In this document: positions 1-8,450 of the stretch, piece by piece | Numbering within the stretch: the first letter of the stretch is position 1 | Layout of the letters: each line of letters begins with the position of its first letter | From: Nocardioides insulae DSM 17944 | GTDB lineage: Bacteria; Actinomycetota; Actinomycetes; Propionibacteriales; Nocardioidaceae | Length of the DNA stretch: 64,000 nucleotides | Direction of reading: 5' to 3' | Assembly: GCF_000422825.1 (NCBI RefSeq) | Contig: NZ_AUGU01000017.1 | Location: 62,001-126,000 of the forward strand | Made by a program: the position numbers and the translations under genes | The notes under the pieces: generated by a model | The model's input: only the letters and a program-made list of their open reading frames with translations | Databases searched by the model: none | What the model was told of the DNA's origin: nothing

Positions 1-146
1 CCCACCAGCCCGGCCTCGATGCCGAGGACGTCGACTCCCGCTCGGGCCAGTTGGGTGGCGACCGACTCACCTGCGACGCCGAGACCGAGGACGACCACGT
101 CGGCGGTGAGGTCTGCGGACGGATCGGCGACCTGTGGTGTGGTCAT
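1..146 (-). CDS. FAD/NAD(P)-dependent oxidoreductase, N-terminal fragment
   Basis: Only the first 48 or so codons lie in the window; the gene runs off the left edge. The start is the ATG at 144-146. After about 17 leading residues the protein shows a beta strand followed by GLGVAGES and a basic helix, the GxGxxG dinucleotide-binding fold found at the N-terminus of pyridine nucleotide-disulfide oxidoreductases and related flavoproteins. The substrate cannot be told from this fragment. It is transcribed away from the window, and 130 bp separate it from the end of the next minus-strand gene. Confidence 0.7.
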   Translation of the reverse strand, partial: MTTPQVADPSADLTADVVVLGLGVAGESVATQLARAGVDVLGIEAGLV

Positions 147-276
147 GTCGGACTCCTGGTCGAGCTCTCGGTCGACGGACGGGAACTGCCTCCACCGACA
201 TTAGCCGCGATCGGCCATCGCTCGCCCTCGAGTAACAAGTTCATCGGGAGTTCACCGGCGATGGCGACCTCGGCCT

Positions 277-2070
277 TCACAGGAGGCGCTTGAGGCCGAC
301 GTGGGAGTTGCCGTAGCCGAGCCGCGCATAGAACGCGTGAGCGCGCTCCCTCGCGTTGTCGGTGGTGAGCTGGGCGAGGGTGGCTCCGCGGGCGCGGCCG
401 TGGTCGTGCGCCCACTCGATCATGGCGGTGCCCAGGCCGCGGCCGCGTTCGCCGGTCGCGACCCGGACCCCCTCGATCTGGAGCCGGGTGGTCCCTCCCC
501 GGGACAGGCCCGGGATGATGGTCAGCTGCATGGTGCCGACGATCCGATCAGCCTGGTCGCGGACCACCGCCAGGTAGTGCGCGTCGTCGCGCGCGACCGC
601 GTCGAAGGCTGCCTCGTAGTGCACCAGCTCCGCGCCCTCGCGGGTGCGGCCGAGCTCGTCGTCCCCGAGCAGGTCGACCAGCGCCGCGACGTCGGTGCGA
701 CGGGCCCGCTGCACCCGGTAGACCTGCTCTCCGTCGGACATCCCCAGGCTCAGCCGGCCACCGATCGATGCCCGGGCCTCGGCACGCAGCCGGGCCACCA
801 GGGCGTCCAACCAGCCACCGACGTGGCGACGGGCCTCGGAGGTGTCCGGATACCGACAGCGCAGGTGCAACCCCGACTCGTCGAGCACGAACCAGAGCAT
901 CACGCCATCGGTGAGGACGGCGGCGCCGACGTACTGCGCCTCCAGCCCGGTGGCGTCCACACGCACCGGCAGCCGGCGCAGGTCCAGCCAGGAGATGGCG
1001 AACATCCCGGGTGCCTCCGGCATCCCGCCCCAGGGCGCGAGCACGTCTTCCAACGGCCAGGAACCGAGCCGGACCGCCTCCTTGACCGCGGCGGCGCTGG
1101 CCCGCGGATCCGGGTCTGCGGACTCGAGCACCGCATTGGTGATGAACCAGCCGACCGAGTCGTGCCAGGTCGCGTCGTAGCGGCTGTGCACCGGGAAGAC
1201 CGCACGCAACGCGACACCGGCCAGGTCGCGGGTCACCCCGGTCATCGCGGCGACCACCAGGGCCAGCGTGGAGACCCCCTGCTCACGGGCCTCCGCGGCG
1301 AAGGCTGCGCTGTCGTCGACGTCGAGCACGTCACGGACCTCGACGCGTTCGCGCTGCGGCGCCTCGACCGCGCCGAGCGGCAGCGGGAACCGCGGCATCA
1401 CCTCGCCGGAGGCGGTCAGCACCTCCGCCCAGCGGCGGCGCACCTCCGGCGGCGCCTGGGGCCGCTGGGCCAACGACCTGGTGTGCGCGGCGAAGGCGGG
1501 CACCGGCGGGAGGTCGGGCTCCCGCCCGGCTCGCACGTGCGCGAGGGCGGTGAGCAGGTCGCGCGCCACCACCAGCATCGACCACATGTCCACGTGGGCG
1601 TGATCGGCGGCGACCACCACCGTCGGACCATCCGCGGTCTGGAGGACACAGAGCCGGTGCGAGGGACGCCGGTCCGGTGCGGCGTAGGGCCGGCAGGAGG
1701 CATCCAGTACGTCGCGCAGCGCCTCGTTGACCGCCTGCCCGGGCGCGATCGGGTGCTCCACCCAGTCACCCGGCGCGACCTCGACCTCGTGCAGCTGGAC
1801 CTCGCCATCGGTGGCCCGGGAGAAGACCGAGCGCAGCGTGCCGTGCCGCCCCACCACGGCCAACCAGGCGGCGGCCAGGTCGTCGAGCTCGACCGGGTCG
1901 GAGAGCCGGAAGGAGAGCGCCATCCACGACCCCGGCCGGTCACCGGCACCCACGTGCCGCGCCTGGTCGAAGGAGACCGGGAGTTCGCTGCCGAGGGCTC
2001 CGGTCGACACGTCGTAGCCGAACAGTCGGCCGAACGGAAGTCGCAGATGCACGACATTGGTCAGCCGCAT
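277..2070 (-). CDS. Condensation-domain acyltransferase fused to a GNAT N-acetyltransferase
   Basis: 597 residues. Residues 1-440 look like an NRPS condensation/PapA/wax-synthase fold: a hydrophobic strand leads into DHAHVDMWS (156-164), the usual HHxxxDG with the first His replaced by Asp and the Gly by Met, keeping the catalytic-type His157 and Asp161; SVGWFITN (305-312) matches the later conserved G-x-F-x-N element. Residues 450-597 form a GNAT domain with the acetyl-CoA loop RGRGLGTAM (542-550) and the C-terminal FYARLGY. The protein is therefore likely to carry two acyl-transfer modules in the cytosol. No NRPS or PKS gene is adjacent, so the substrate is unknown. The ATG at 2070 faces the hydrolase gene across 43 bp, suggesting a shared divergent promoter region. 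Confidence 0.75.
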   Translation of the reverse strand: MRLTNVVHLRLPFGRLFGYDVSTGALGSELPVSFDQARHVGAGDRPGSWMALSFRLSDPVELDDLAAAWLAVVGRHGTLRSVFSRATDGEVQLHEVEVAPGDWVEHPIAPGQAVNEALRDVLDASCRPYAAPDRRPSHRLCVLQTADGPTVVVAADHAHVDMWSMLVVARDLLTALAHVRAGREPDLPPVPAFAAHTRSLAQRPQAPPEVRRRWAEVLTASGEVMPRFPLPLGAVEAPQRERVEVRDVLDVDDSAAFAAEAREQGVSTLALVVAAMTGVTRDLAGVALRAVFPVHSRYDATWHDSVGWFITNAVLESADPDPRASAAAVKEAVRLGSWPLEDVLAPWGGMPEAPGMFAISWLDLRRLPVRVDATGLEAQYVGAAVLTDGVMLWFVLDESGLHLRCRYPDTSEARRHVGGWLDALVARLRAEARASIGGRLSLGMSDGEQVYRVQRARRTDVAALVDLLGDDELGRTREGAELVHYEAAFDAVARDDAHYLAVVRDQADRIVGTMQLTIIPGLSRGGTTRLQIEGVRVATGERGRGLGTAMIEWAHDHGRARGATLAQLTTDNARERAHAFYARLGYGNSHVGLKRLL

Positions 2071-2113
2071 GCGGCTACCCTAGGGCCTCTCATCGTTGAC
2101 CCCAGGAGCCGAC

Positions 2114-2899
2114 GTGCCCACCTTCTCCGTTCCCGGGGCCGAGCTCGACGTGGAGCTGAGTGACGAGGGCGGTTGTCCCGTCGTCCAACTCCACGGCCTC
2201 ACCTCCAGTCGCTACCGCGACCGCCTGCTCGACCTCGACCTCGGCCGCGGTCTCAGCGGCACCCGCCTCCTCCGGTACGACGCCCGCGGGCACGGTCGCT
2301 CCACCGGCAGGGAGGTCCCAGAGGACTACCGGTGGCCGGTGCTCGCCGAGGACCTGCTCCGCCTGCTCGATCACTTCTTCCCCGGCGAGCGGGTGCACGG
2401 GGTCGGCCCCTCGATGGGCACCGGCACCCTGCTGCACGCGGCGGTCCGCGACCCCGACCGGTTCTGCGGGCTGACCCTGCTGGTGCCGCCGACCGCGTGG
2501 GAGACACGGGCGGCCAAGGCCGCCGACTACGAGCGCGCCGCCGCGGTCGTGGAGTCCGTCGGGATGGCGGCGTTCGTCGAGGCGGGTCGGCTGGTGCCCC
2601 GCCCGCCGGCAACCCTGGGGGCGCCCGAGACGGTGCCCGACGTCACCGAGCGGCTGCTGCCGGCACTGCTGCGCGGTGCGGCGCTGACCGACCTGCCCGC
2701 TCCCGAGGACGTGGCCGGGGTCGACGTACCGGTGACGGTGCTCGCGTGGACCGAGGACGCCGCCCATCCGGTCTCCACCGCGGAGGCGTTGGTGGCCGTG
2801 ATGCCACGGGCCAGGCTGGAGGTGGCGGCGACGCCGGCCGACGTGGCGCGTTGGCCGCAGATGCTGTGCGAGGACGTCGCCGTGCACCCGGTCGGTTGA
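2114..2899 (+). CDS. Alpha/beta hydrolase
   Basis: 261 residues from a GTG at 2114, chosen because AGGAG at 2104-2108 sits 5 bp upstream; an in-frame TTG at 2096 has no such site. The fold is clear: HG oxyanion motif near residue 27-28, YDARGHGRS (55-63) and a nucleophile elbow GPSMG (98-102), with Ser100 as the likely nucleophile. The tail carries AWTEDAAHPVS, where the acid and His of the triad could lie, but the usual C-terminal His position is not obvious. The substrate is unknown. It diverges from the condensation-GNAT gene. Confidence 0.8.
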   Translation: MPTFSVPGAELDVELSDEGGCPVVQLHGLTSSRYRDRLLDLDLGRGLSGTRLLRYDARGHGRSTGREVPEDYRWPVLAEDLLRLLDHFFPGERVHGVGPSMGTGTLLHAAVRDPDRFCGLTLLVPPTAWETRAAKAADYERAAAVVESVGMAAFVEAGRLVPRPPATLGAPETVPDVTERLLPALLRGAALTDLPAPEDVAGVDVPVTVLAWTEDAAHPVSTAEALVAVMPRARLEVAATPADVARWPQMLCEDVAVHPVG

Positions 2900-2970
2900 G
2901 CCCGGTCCCGCCGATCGTCGCCCCCTCGAACGCGGGTCGATGGCTCAGCCTGGTTCCACCGATCGTCGCC
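2897..2970. repeat. Imperfect direct repeat downstream of the hydrolase
   Basis: Two 26-bp copies, 2897-2922 and 2945-2970, agree at 22 of 26 positions and both end in CCGATCGTCGCC. They are offset by 48 bp and begin at the stop codon of the hydrolase gene. No function is evident; the 187-bp gap between the hydrolase and the methyltransferase holds nothing else recognised. Confidence 0.5.
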
Positions 2971-3086
2971 GTCGCGAGCGTCGCCGGACGGGTTGGCCGG
3001 CAAGGCGGGGTGCCGGAGGCCCATCGAGGTGCAGCAACGCGGCCGGATGGCGGCGCTCAGCAGGCGCAGGATCGGCGGGTCCAGAC

Positions 3087-3908
3087 TCAGCCGGGGAGCT
3101 GGACCAGCAGTTCGCCGTGCGGCATCAGGAAGGTCGCGTCGGGCGTGCTGCCCCAGCGCCGCCAGCCCTGGGCGATCCGGGCCAGGTCGTCGGCGCTCGC
3201 CCCCTGCTCGGCGGCCTGGGCCGCGAACACCTCGCCGGCGTACCGATCGGCCTGGCTCTCGCCCCACCAGCGGCAGGTCGCCTCGTCGGAGTAGACCCAC
3301 AGGGAGCCGGAGACCCTGGGCTCGGGCAGTTCGGCCGCCAGCGCCCAGGAGCGCAGCCGGCGGGCCGCGTCGGGCTCGGCTCCGTTGGCCCTCGCGACCG
3401 CACGATAGAGCGCTCGCCACTCCGAGAGTTCGGGCACGTCGGGGTGCCAGGACATCGCGGCGTAGTCGGCGTCGCGAGCCGCGATCCAGCCACCGGGCCG
3501 GCAGACGCGGCGCATCTCGCGCAGCGCGCCGACGGGGTCGGTGAGGTGCTGGAGCACCTGGTGGGCGTGGACCACGTCGAACGAATCGTCGTCGTAGGGC
3601 AGGTCCATGACATCGGCGACCTCGAATTGCGTGATCGCGTCGCCCCGCTCGGAGGCGGCTGCCCGGGAGGCGCTGAGCGGGGTCTCGACCGGTTCGATGC
3701 CCACTACCTGGCCGGGCGCGACCGCCTCGGCCAGGTCGAGGGTGATCGTGCCGGGACCGCAGCCCACGTCAAGCAGCCGCATCCCGCGGCGCAGCAGCGG
3801 GAGCAGGTAGGCGGCCGAGGACGCCGCCGAGCGGGTGGCGTGCGAAGCGAGCGTGCTGGCCGGGTGACCGTGCGTATACCGTCCGTCTGATGAGACGTTT
3901 TTGCTCAT
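3087..3908 (-). CDS. Class I SAM-dependent methyltransferase
   Basis: 273 residues. Motif I, LLDVGCGPGTITL (45-57), is the SAM-binding loop of the UbiE/Methyltransf_11 type, followed by an acidic strand end (GIEP), the post-motif EVADVMDLPYDDDSFDVV that places the adenine-contacting acidic residue, and an HQVLQHL helix. The C-terminal third carries a Trp-rich region seen in small-molecule methyltransferases. The substrate cannot be read from the sequence. It starts at an ATG at 3908 and lies 59 bp downstream of the VOC gene on the same strand, so co-transcription is possible. Confidence 0.85.
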   Translation of the reverse strand: MSKNVSSDGRYTHGHPASTLASHATRSAASSAAYLLPLLRRGMRLLDVGCGPGTITLDLAEAVAPGQVVGIEPVETPLSASRAAASERGDAITQFEVADVMDLPYDDDSFDVVHAHQVLQHLTDPVGALREMRRVCRPGGWIAARDADYAAMSWHPDVPELSEWRALYRAVARANGAEPDAARRLRSWALAAELPEPRVSGSLWVYSDEATCRWWGESQADRYAGEVFAAQAAEQGASADDLARIAQGWRRWGSTPDATFLMPHGELLVQLPG

Positions 3909-3967
3909 GATTTGAGACTACTCTTACCGGGCGAGGACTCGTCGAGGTCGTCCGGATGGCGGTCTCG

Positions 3968-4330
3968 CTACGCCTGGCACAGACAGAACGGATGACCGGC
4001 GGGGTCGAGGAAGACCCGGAACGTGGTGCCGGGCTGGTGCTCGGTCTTGGTCGCGCCGAGCGCGAGCACCGCCTTCTCCGCGACGTCGAGATCGTCGACC
4101 TCGACGTCGAGATGGAACTGCTGCGGCGCCTCCTGGCCGGGCCACTGCGGCGGGCGATAGTCCTCGACCCGCTGGAAGCAGAGCCGCGGCCCTCCCTCGG
4201 GGCCGGCATCGGCCCAACTGCCGTCGTCGTCGACGGAGACCGGCCAGTCGAGGAGGGCGCCGTAGAACCCCGCCAGGGCTGCGGCGTCGGGACAGTCGAG
4301 CACCGTTTCGGGTGAGCGTGCGATAGCCAT
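3968..4330 (-). CDS. VOC (glyoxalase-like) family protein
   Basis: 120 residues with the vicinal-oxygen-chelate layout of two beta-alpha-beta-beta-beta modules: an opening strand ending in DCPDAAALAGFYGALLDW, a central QFHLDVEVDDL in which the His is a plausible metal ligand, and a terminal FRVFLDPAGHPFCLCQ. The family includes glyoxalases, dioxygenases and resistance proteins, and single-domain actinobacterial members like this are mostly uncharacterised. It lies upstream of the methyltransferase gene on the same strand. Confidence 0.8.
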   Translation of the reverse strand: MAIARSPETVLDCPDAAALAGFYGALLDWPVSVDDDGSWADAGPEGGPRLCFQRVEDYRPPQWPGQEAPQQFHLDVEVDDLDVAEKAVLALGATKTEHQPGTTFRVFLDPAGHPFCLCQA

Positions 4331-4541
4331 GGTCGTCAGGTTAGGTGCCGTGACGGACAGGATGTGTCCGCTGAGCTAGCGCGAGGTCGTGTCTCCGGGT
4401 CGATGGGCAGCGATCGCCCAGCAACGACTTCCCGGGCGGGCGTGCCCCGCAACCAACCGGCCAGAGCCGACGAATCCGCGAATTTCCGGCAGAGCCCCCG
4501 TCAGCTACCCGATAGCGGGGCTTATCGGTTCAACTTGACCC

Positions 4542-4958
4542 ATGAACCTCACGCTACGTCGTACCGCTGCAGCGGCCGCCCTGCCCCTCCTCCTTCTCAG
4601 CGTCAGCGCGTGCGGTGGCGAGGGGGATGACTCGGACTCCGCGAGCTCGGCCGAGGCCTCGACGGAGGCTACGGAGGAGGCGACGAGCGACGCTACCGAT
4701 GAGGCCGCCGAGACTCCTGCTGAGGAGCCGAGCATGCCGAGCGCGGGCGACATCCCCGACCCGATGGATGACCCGGAAGGCTTCGAGTCCTACCTCGCCA
4801 CGATGTATCAGGACGCCGGCCTCTCCAAGGACCAGTCCACCTGCATGGCCAGTGCCTTCATGGACAACATCGACCTCGAGGCGATGACCGATCCGAACGC
4901 GGTCTCCTCGGCGATGAACGACCCGGAGCTCACCAAGGCGATCACCAAGTGCATGTGA
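4542..4958 (+). CDS. Small secreted lipoprotein of unknown function
   Basis: 138 residues. A basic N-terminus and hydrophobic stretch end in a lipobox LSVSAC with Cys24 as the lipidation site. It is followed by an acidic Ser/Asp/Glu/Ala/Thr linker (about residues 25-68) and a folded domain of about 65 residues containing two Cys (in TCMAS and the terminal KCM), which could form a disulfide. Two Met-rich helices are suggested. No good Shine-Dalgarno site is visible before the ATG. The 210 bp upstream hold a possible hairpin formed by AGCCCC and GGGGCT but no gene. Function not recognised. Confidence 0.75.
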   Translation: MNLTLRRTAAAAALPLLLLSVSACGGEGDDSDSASSAEASTEATEEATSDATDEAAETPAEEPSMPSAGDIPDPMDDPEGFESYLATMYQDAGLSKDQSTCMASAFMDNIDLEAMTDPNAVSSAMNDPELTKAITKCM

Positions 4959-5006
4959 GCCGCCGCGGCTGAGTCACCGCGACTGAGCCACACCCGAACG
5001 CGGAGT

Positions 5007-5032
5007 CCGACCCGAGCCGGGGGTCGGGTCGG
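5007..5032. terminator. Hairpin between convergent genes
   Basis: A perfect 9-bp stem (CCGACCCGA at 5007-5015, TCGGGTCGG at 5024-5032) with an 8-nt loop lies between the lipoprotein gene (ending 4958) and the convergent permease gene (ending 5154). There is no T tract, as is common in high-GC actinobacteria. It may serve both strands. Confidence 0.5.
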
Positions 5033-5153
5033 GCCCCCCGGAGCAGGCCTTCACGTGGCGGGCCCCACGTCGGCGAGGTCTCCGGGACGCACGCCACGGT
5101 TCGTACGGCCCGCTCGCGTAGGGCCGTTCGCACGCTGGCTGTGGTCCCCGACG

Positions 5154-7268
5154 TCAGGCGCGCGAGCGGGCCAGCAGGTAGACGAAGTACGGCGCGCCGA
5201 TGAGGGCGACGCAGAGTCCGGCCGGCAGCTGGGCCGGCGCGATCACGGTGCGACCCACCAGATCCGCGACGCCCAGGAGGACGGCGCCGATCAGGATCGC
5301 CACCGGCACCACGCGGATGTGCCGACCGCCGACCAGGGCCCTGGCCATGTGAGGGGCCACCAGGCCGACGAAGGCGACCGTGCCGACGGCGGCGACGCTG
5401 GTGGCTGCCAGCAGGGCCGCTACCACGAGCACCATCAGCCGGACCCGCTCGAGCCCGACCCCGACCAACCGCGGGGTGTCCTCGTCGAGGGCGAGCAGGT
5501 CGAGCTCGCGGCGGACGAGGAGGGCCACCGGGACCGCCAGCACCAGCACGACCGCGACCGGCAGCACCTGCTCCCAGCTGCGTCCGTAGGTCGTGCCGGA
5601 GAGCCAGGTGTAGATCCGCGGGGTGTCCCAGGGGTTGGAGCGGACCAGGATGAACGTGGTGAGTGCCATCGAGCCGTACCAGGTCCCGATGCCGATCAGC
5701 AGGAGCCGGTCGGCGTTCAGGCCGTGCCGCCAGGACAGGCCGTAGACCAGCGCGAAGGCGACCAGCGCGCCGATCACGGCAGCGATGAGGATCGTGGTGT
5801 TGGAGGCGGCGGCGGTCGCACCGCTGGTGACCACCAGGACCGCGCCGACCCCGGCGCCGCCGGTGATGCCGAGGATGCCGGGCTCGGCCAGGGGATTGCG
5901 ACACGTCGCCTGGACCAGCGCGCCGGAGAGGGCCAGGGCCGCGCCGGCGATCACCGCCGCACCCACCCGGGGGGCACGCTCGTCGAGGGCGAACTGCACG
6001 AACGCCGGTGCGTCGCCGCTCAGCCACAACGCGATGTCGCCGGTGCGGAGCCAGGTGTCGCCGCCCAACAGGCCGACGACCACGGCGGACCCCGCGAGCA
6101 CGGTCACGATCACCAGGACGACCGCGAACCTGAGCCGGCTGCGCGCACCGATCCGCGCCGCACGCGGCTGCTTGGCCGGCCCGGAGTCGCGGCCGCGCCG
6201 GGCCAGGACGATCATCACCACGGCGCCGGCCAGGGTCGTGGTGACCCCGGTGGGGATCGAGATGGCGGCGTCGGCACCCATCGCGGCGCGCAGTAGCGCG
6301 TCCGCCAGCACCACGGAGAGCGCACCGAACAGTCCCGCGGCGGGGAGCAGGACGTGGTGCCGGTGTACGGCGGGGACGAACCGGCCGCACAGGCGTACGA
6401 CGACCGGTGCGAACAGGCCGACGAAACCGATCGGCCCCGCCAGGGTCACCGCGGCCGCGGTGAGGAAGACGGCCAGCAGCGTGCCGAAAGCCCGGGTCGA
6501 GCGGACCGGGACCCCGAGGACACCGGCGCTGTCGTCGCCGAGCCCGAGCAGATCCAGGCGGCGGCCGAGCAGCAGGGCAGCCCCGGTCGCCAGGATCACC
6601 ACCGGCAGCGCCATCCAGAACCCGCCCAGACCGAGCTGGCTCAACGAGCCGCTGCCCCAGGCGAACAGGCTGGTCGTCTCCTCCTCGAAGAGCAGCAGCA
6701 GCGCAGAGGTGGCCGCCTGCAGGGCGAGCGCCATCGCGGTGCCGGCCAGGACGAGCCGGGTGGTCGTCGTACCGGCGCCTCCGGCAAGGCCCAGCACCAC
6801 GACCGCGGCCAGCAGCCCGCCGACGAACGCCGTGATGCCCGAGGCCCAGATCGGCACCGAGAAACCGAACGCCGCTACCACCGTCACCGCGAGATAGGCG
6901 CCGCCGGTGACCGCGAGCGTGTCGGGTGAGGCCAGGGCGTTGCGGGACAGAGACTGGAACAGCGCCCCAGCCACACCGAGCGCGAAGCCCACCGCGATGC
7001 CGGCGGCCAGGCGCGGGATGCGCGAGCCGACCAGAACTTCGCCGGCATGGTCGCTGCCCTGCCCCAGGGCCAGTTGGACGAGGTCGCCGAACCCGACCGA
7101 GGAGGTGCCCTGGGTGAGATGCCAGCCCGCGACCAGCACCACCGCGACGGTGAGCAGCAGCAGCGCCCCCGCGCCGCCGATCACACCCTTGGTGCCGATC
7201 GGTGCGAGTTCGGTCTCCACGGTTGGGGGTGCCGCGGTGCGGCCGGGGGCTTGCTGCTCGGTCTTCAC
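5154..7268 (-). CDS. Fused iron-siderophore ABC permease (double FecCD)
   Basis: 704 residues containing two complete FecCD permease domains in one chain, about residues 30-345 and 370-700, each with 8-10 hydrophobic segments. Both halves carry the family landmark, RNALASPDTLAVTGGA in the first and RNPLAEPGILGITGGA in the second, followed later by an FVGL(F/V)AP motif that packs against the ATPase. The arrangement recalls FhuB, in which one protein replaces the usual heterodimer. It is the last gene of a minus-strand unit ATPase, binding protein, permease, 95 bp after the binding protein, and should form the inner-membrane channel for ferric-siderophore import. Control is probably by iron through the box at 9263-9281. 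Confidence 0.92.
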   Translation of the reverse strand: MKTEQQAPGRTAAPPTVETELAPIGTKGVIGGAGALLLLTVAVVLVAGWHLTQGTSSVGFGDLVQLALGQGSDHAGEVLVGSRIPRLAAGIAVGFALGVAGALFQSLSRNALASPDTLAVTGGAYLAVTVVAAFGFSVPIWASGITAFVGGLLAAVVVLGLAGGAGTTTTRLVLAGTAMALALQAATSALLLLFEEETTSLFAWGSGSLSQLGLGGFWMALPVVILATGAALLLGRRLDLLGLGDDSAGVLGVPVRSTRAFGTLLAVFLTAAAVTLAGPIGFVGLFAPVVVRLCGRFVPAVHRHHVLLPAAGLFGALSVVLADALLRAAMGADAAISIPTGVTTTLAGAVVMIVLARRGRDSGPAKQPRAARIGARSRLRFAVVLVIVTVLAGSAVVVGLLGGDTWLRTGDIALWLSGDAPAFVQFALDERAPRVGAAVIAGAALALSGALVQATCRNPLAEPGILGITGGAGVGAVLVVTSGATAAASNTTILIAAVIGALVAFALVYGLSWRHGLNADRLLLIGIGTWYGSMALTTFILVRSNPWDTPRIYTWLSGTTYGRSWEQVLPVAVVLVLAVPVALLVRRELDLLALDEDTPRLVGVGLERVRLMVLVVAALLAATSVAAVGTVAFVGLVAPHMARALVGGRHIRVVPVAILIGAVLLGVADLVGRTVIAPAQLPAGLCVALIGAPYFVYLLARSRA

Positions 7269-7332
7269 GGTTGCTCGGTCATCGCTTCTGGATCATCACT
7301 GCTGGGACGGGAACGCTGCCGGGGTCACTGCC

Positions 7333-7372
7333 GGATCACTGGGCCGGGATCACTGGGCCGGGATCACTGGGC
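7333..7372. repeat. Short tandem repeat, 14-bp unit
   Basis: Nearly three exact copies of GGATCACTGGGCCG run from 7333 to 7372, with degenerate copies just upstream (7285-7332). The third copy includes the stop codon and last codons of the binding-protein gene. The array could arise by slippage and might affect RNA stability between the binding-protein and permease genes. Confidence 0.8.
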
Positions 7373-8419
7373 GGCGTCGCCGGTGAGCAGGTCGACGTAG
7401 GCGTCGACGACCTGCTCGGAGGACCGCGGCCCGCCGAAGGTCCAGATCCCGGCGGGGAAGGCGTAGTCGCGCCCCTCGGCGACGGCAGGGATCTTCTGCC
7501 AGGCGGCGTTCTTCTCCAGCTCGGCGTTGATGTCCCCGGCGGGGTCGGTGGTGCCGGTGTGGAAGAAGGTCGCGTCGCCGAGTTCGGTCATGCCTTCGAT
7601 GTCGGTCTGACCCAGTCCGTAGGCCGGGTCGACCTCGCCGGTCCAGGCGTTGGTCATGCCCAGCTCCTCGCCGAGCTCACCGATCAGGGAGCCCTGGCCG
7701 AAGGGACGGATCGAGACGTTGCCGCCCTGCACCCAGCCGTCGTAGAAGATGAAGTCGGTGGTGGGCAGTTCGGTGTCGGCGAGCGCCTCCTTGCCGTCGG
7801 CGAGGGTCTGGTCGAACTCGGCGAGCACCGCCTCGGCCTGATCCTGCCGGCCGGTCGCCTCCGCGATCAGGTTGAAGGTGTCCTTCATCTGGCCGACCGG
7901 GTCCTTGGCGTCCGCGCCCTTGGTCGCCAGCACCGGCACGTCGTACTTCTCCAGCTGCTTGATGATCTCGTCCTCGGCCGTGTAGGCCTCGACGATCACC
8001 AGGTCCGGGTTCGTGCCGAACAGCTTCTCCAGGTTCGGCTCGCCGCGGGTGCCGACGTCGGTCACGCCCTCGGAGGGCAGTTCCTCGGCGGTGTCCCACA
8101 CACCGAAGCCCTCAGTGTCGGCCACCGCGACCGGCGTGACGCACAGCGAGAGCAGGTCCTCGGTCTGCTGCCATTCGAGGACGGCCACGCTCTGGGCGGG
8201 CTGGTCGAGCTCGACCTTGCGACCGTAGGCGTCGGTGAGGCTGACGGGATCGGTGCTGGTCTCGGTGGTGTCCTCGGCGCAGTCCGCGGAGACGGGCTCG
8301 GCGGCCGCGGTGTCCTCGCCGCCCGAGTCGGAGTCCGAGGACGTCGTGCCGCAGGCGGTCAACAGCAGGGGCGTGGCGAGGAGTGCACCCAGGGTGAGGG
8401 CGAGGCGACGGGTCTTCAT
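7364..8419 (-). CDS. Iron-siderophore ABC transporter substrate-binding lipoprotein
   Basis: 351 residues from the ATG at 8419, chosen because GAGAAGGAC lies just upstream and the signal peptide begins at once. A lipobox LLLTAC puts the lipid on Cys23. The mature part has the Peripla_BP_2 layout: VSLTDAYGRKVELDQPAQ, then VAVLEWQQTEDLLSL, and GEPNLEKLFGTNPDLVI, matching FecB/FhuD-type binding proteins with two lobes joined by a long helix. It should capture ferric siderophore outside the membrane and deliver it to the fused permease. It sits 31 bp after the ATPase gene and before the permease gene in one transcription unit. Confidence 0.92.
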   Translation of the reverse strand: MKTRRLALTLGALLATPLLLTACGTTSSDSDSGGEDTAAAEPVSADCAEDTTETSTDPVSLTDAYGRKVELDQPAQSVAVLEWQQTEDLLSLCVTPVAVADTEGFGVWDTAEELPSEGVTDVGTRGEPNLEKLFGTNPDLVIVEAYTAEDEIIKQLEKYDVPVLATKGADAKDPVGQMKDTFNLIAEATGRQDQAEAVLAEFDQTLADGKEALADTELPTTDFIFYDGWVQGGNVSIRPFGQGSLIGELGEELGMTNAWTGEVDPAYGLGQTDIEGMTELGDATFFHTGTTDPAGDINAELEKNAAWQKIPAVAEGRDYAFPAGIWTFGGPRSSEQVVDAYVDLLTGDAAQ

Positions 8420-8450
8420 CGTGTCCTTCTCGGGGGTTGCGTGGTGGGGG

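Noticed and set aside
301..2163. A 620-codon open frame on the plus strand
   Set aside because: It mirrors the condensation-GNAT gene on the other strand and has the Arg/Gly/His-rich composition of a shadow frame in high-GC DNA.
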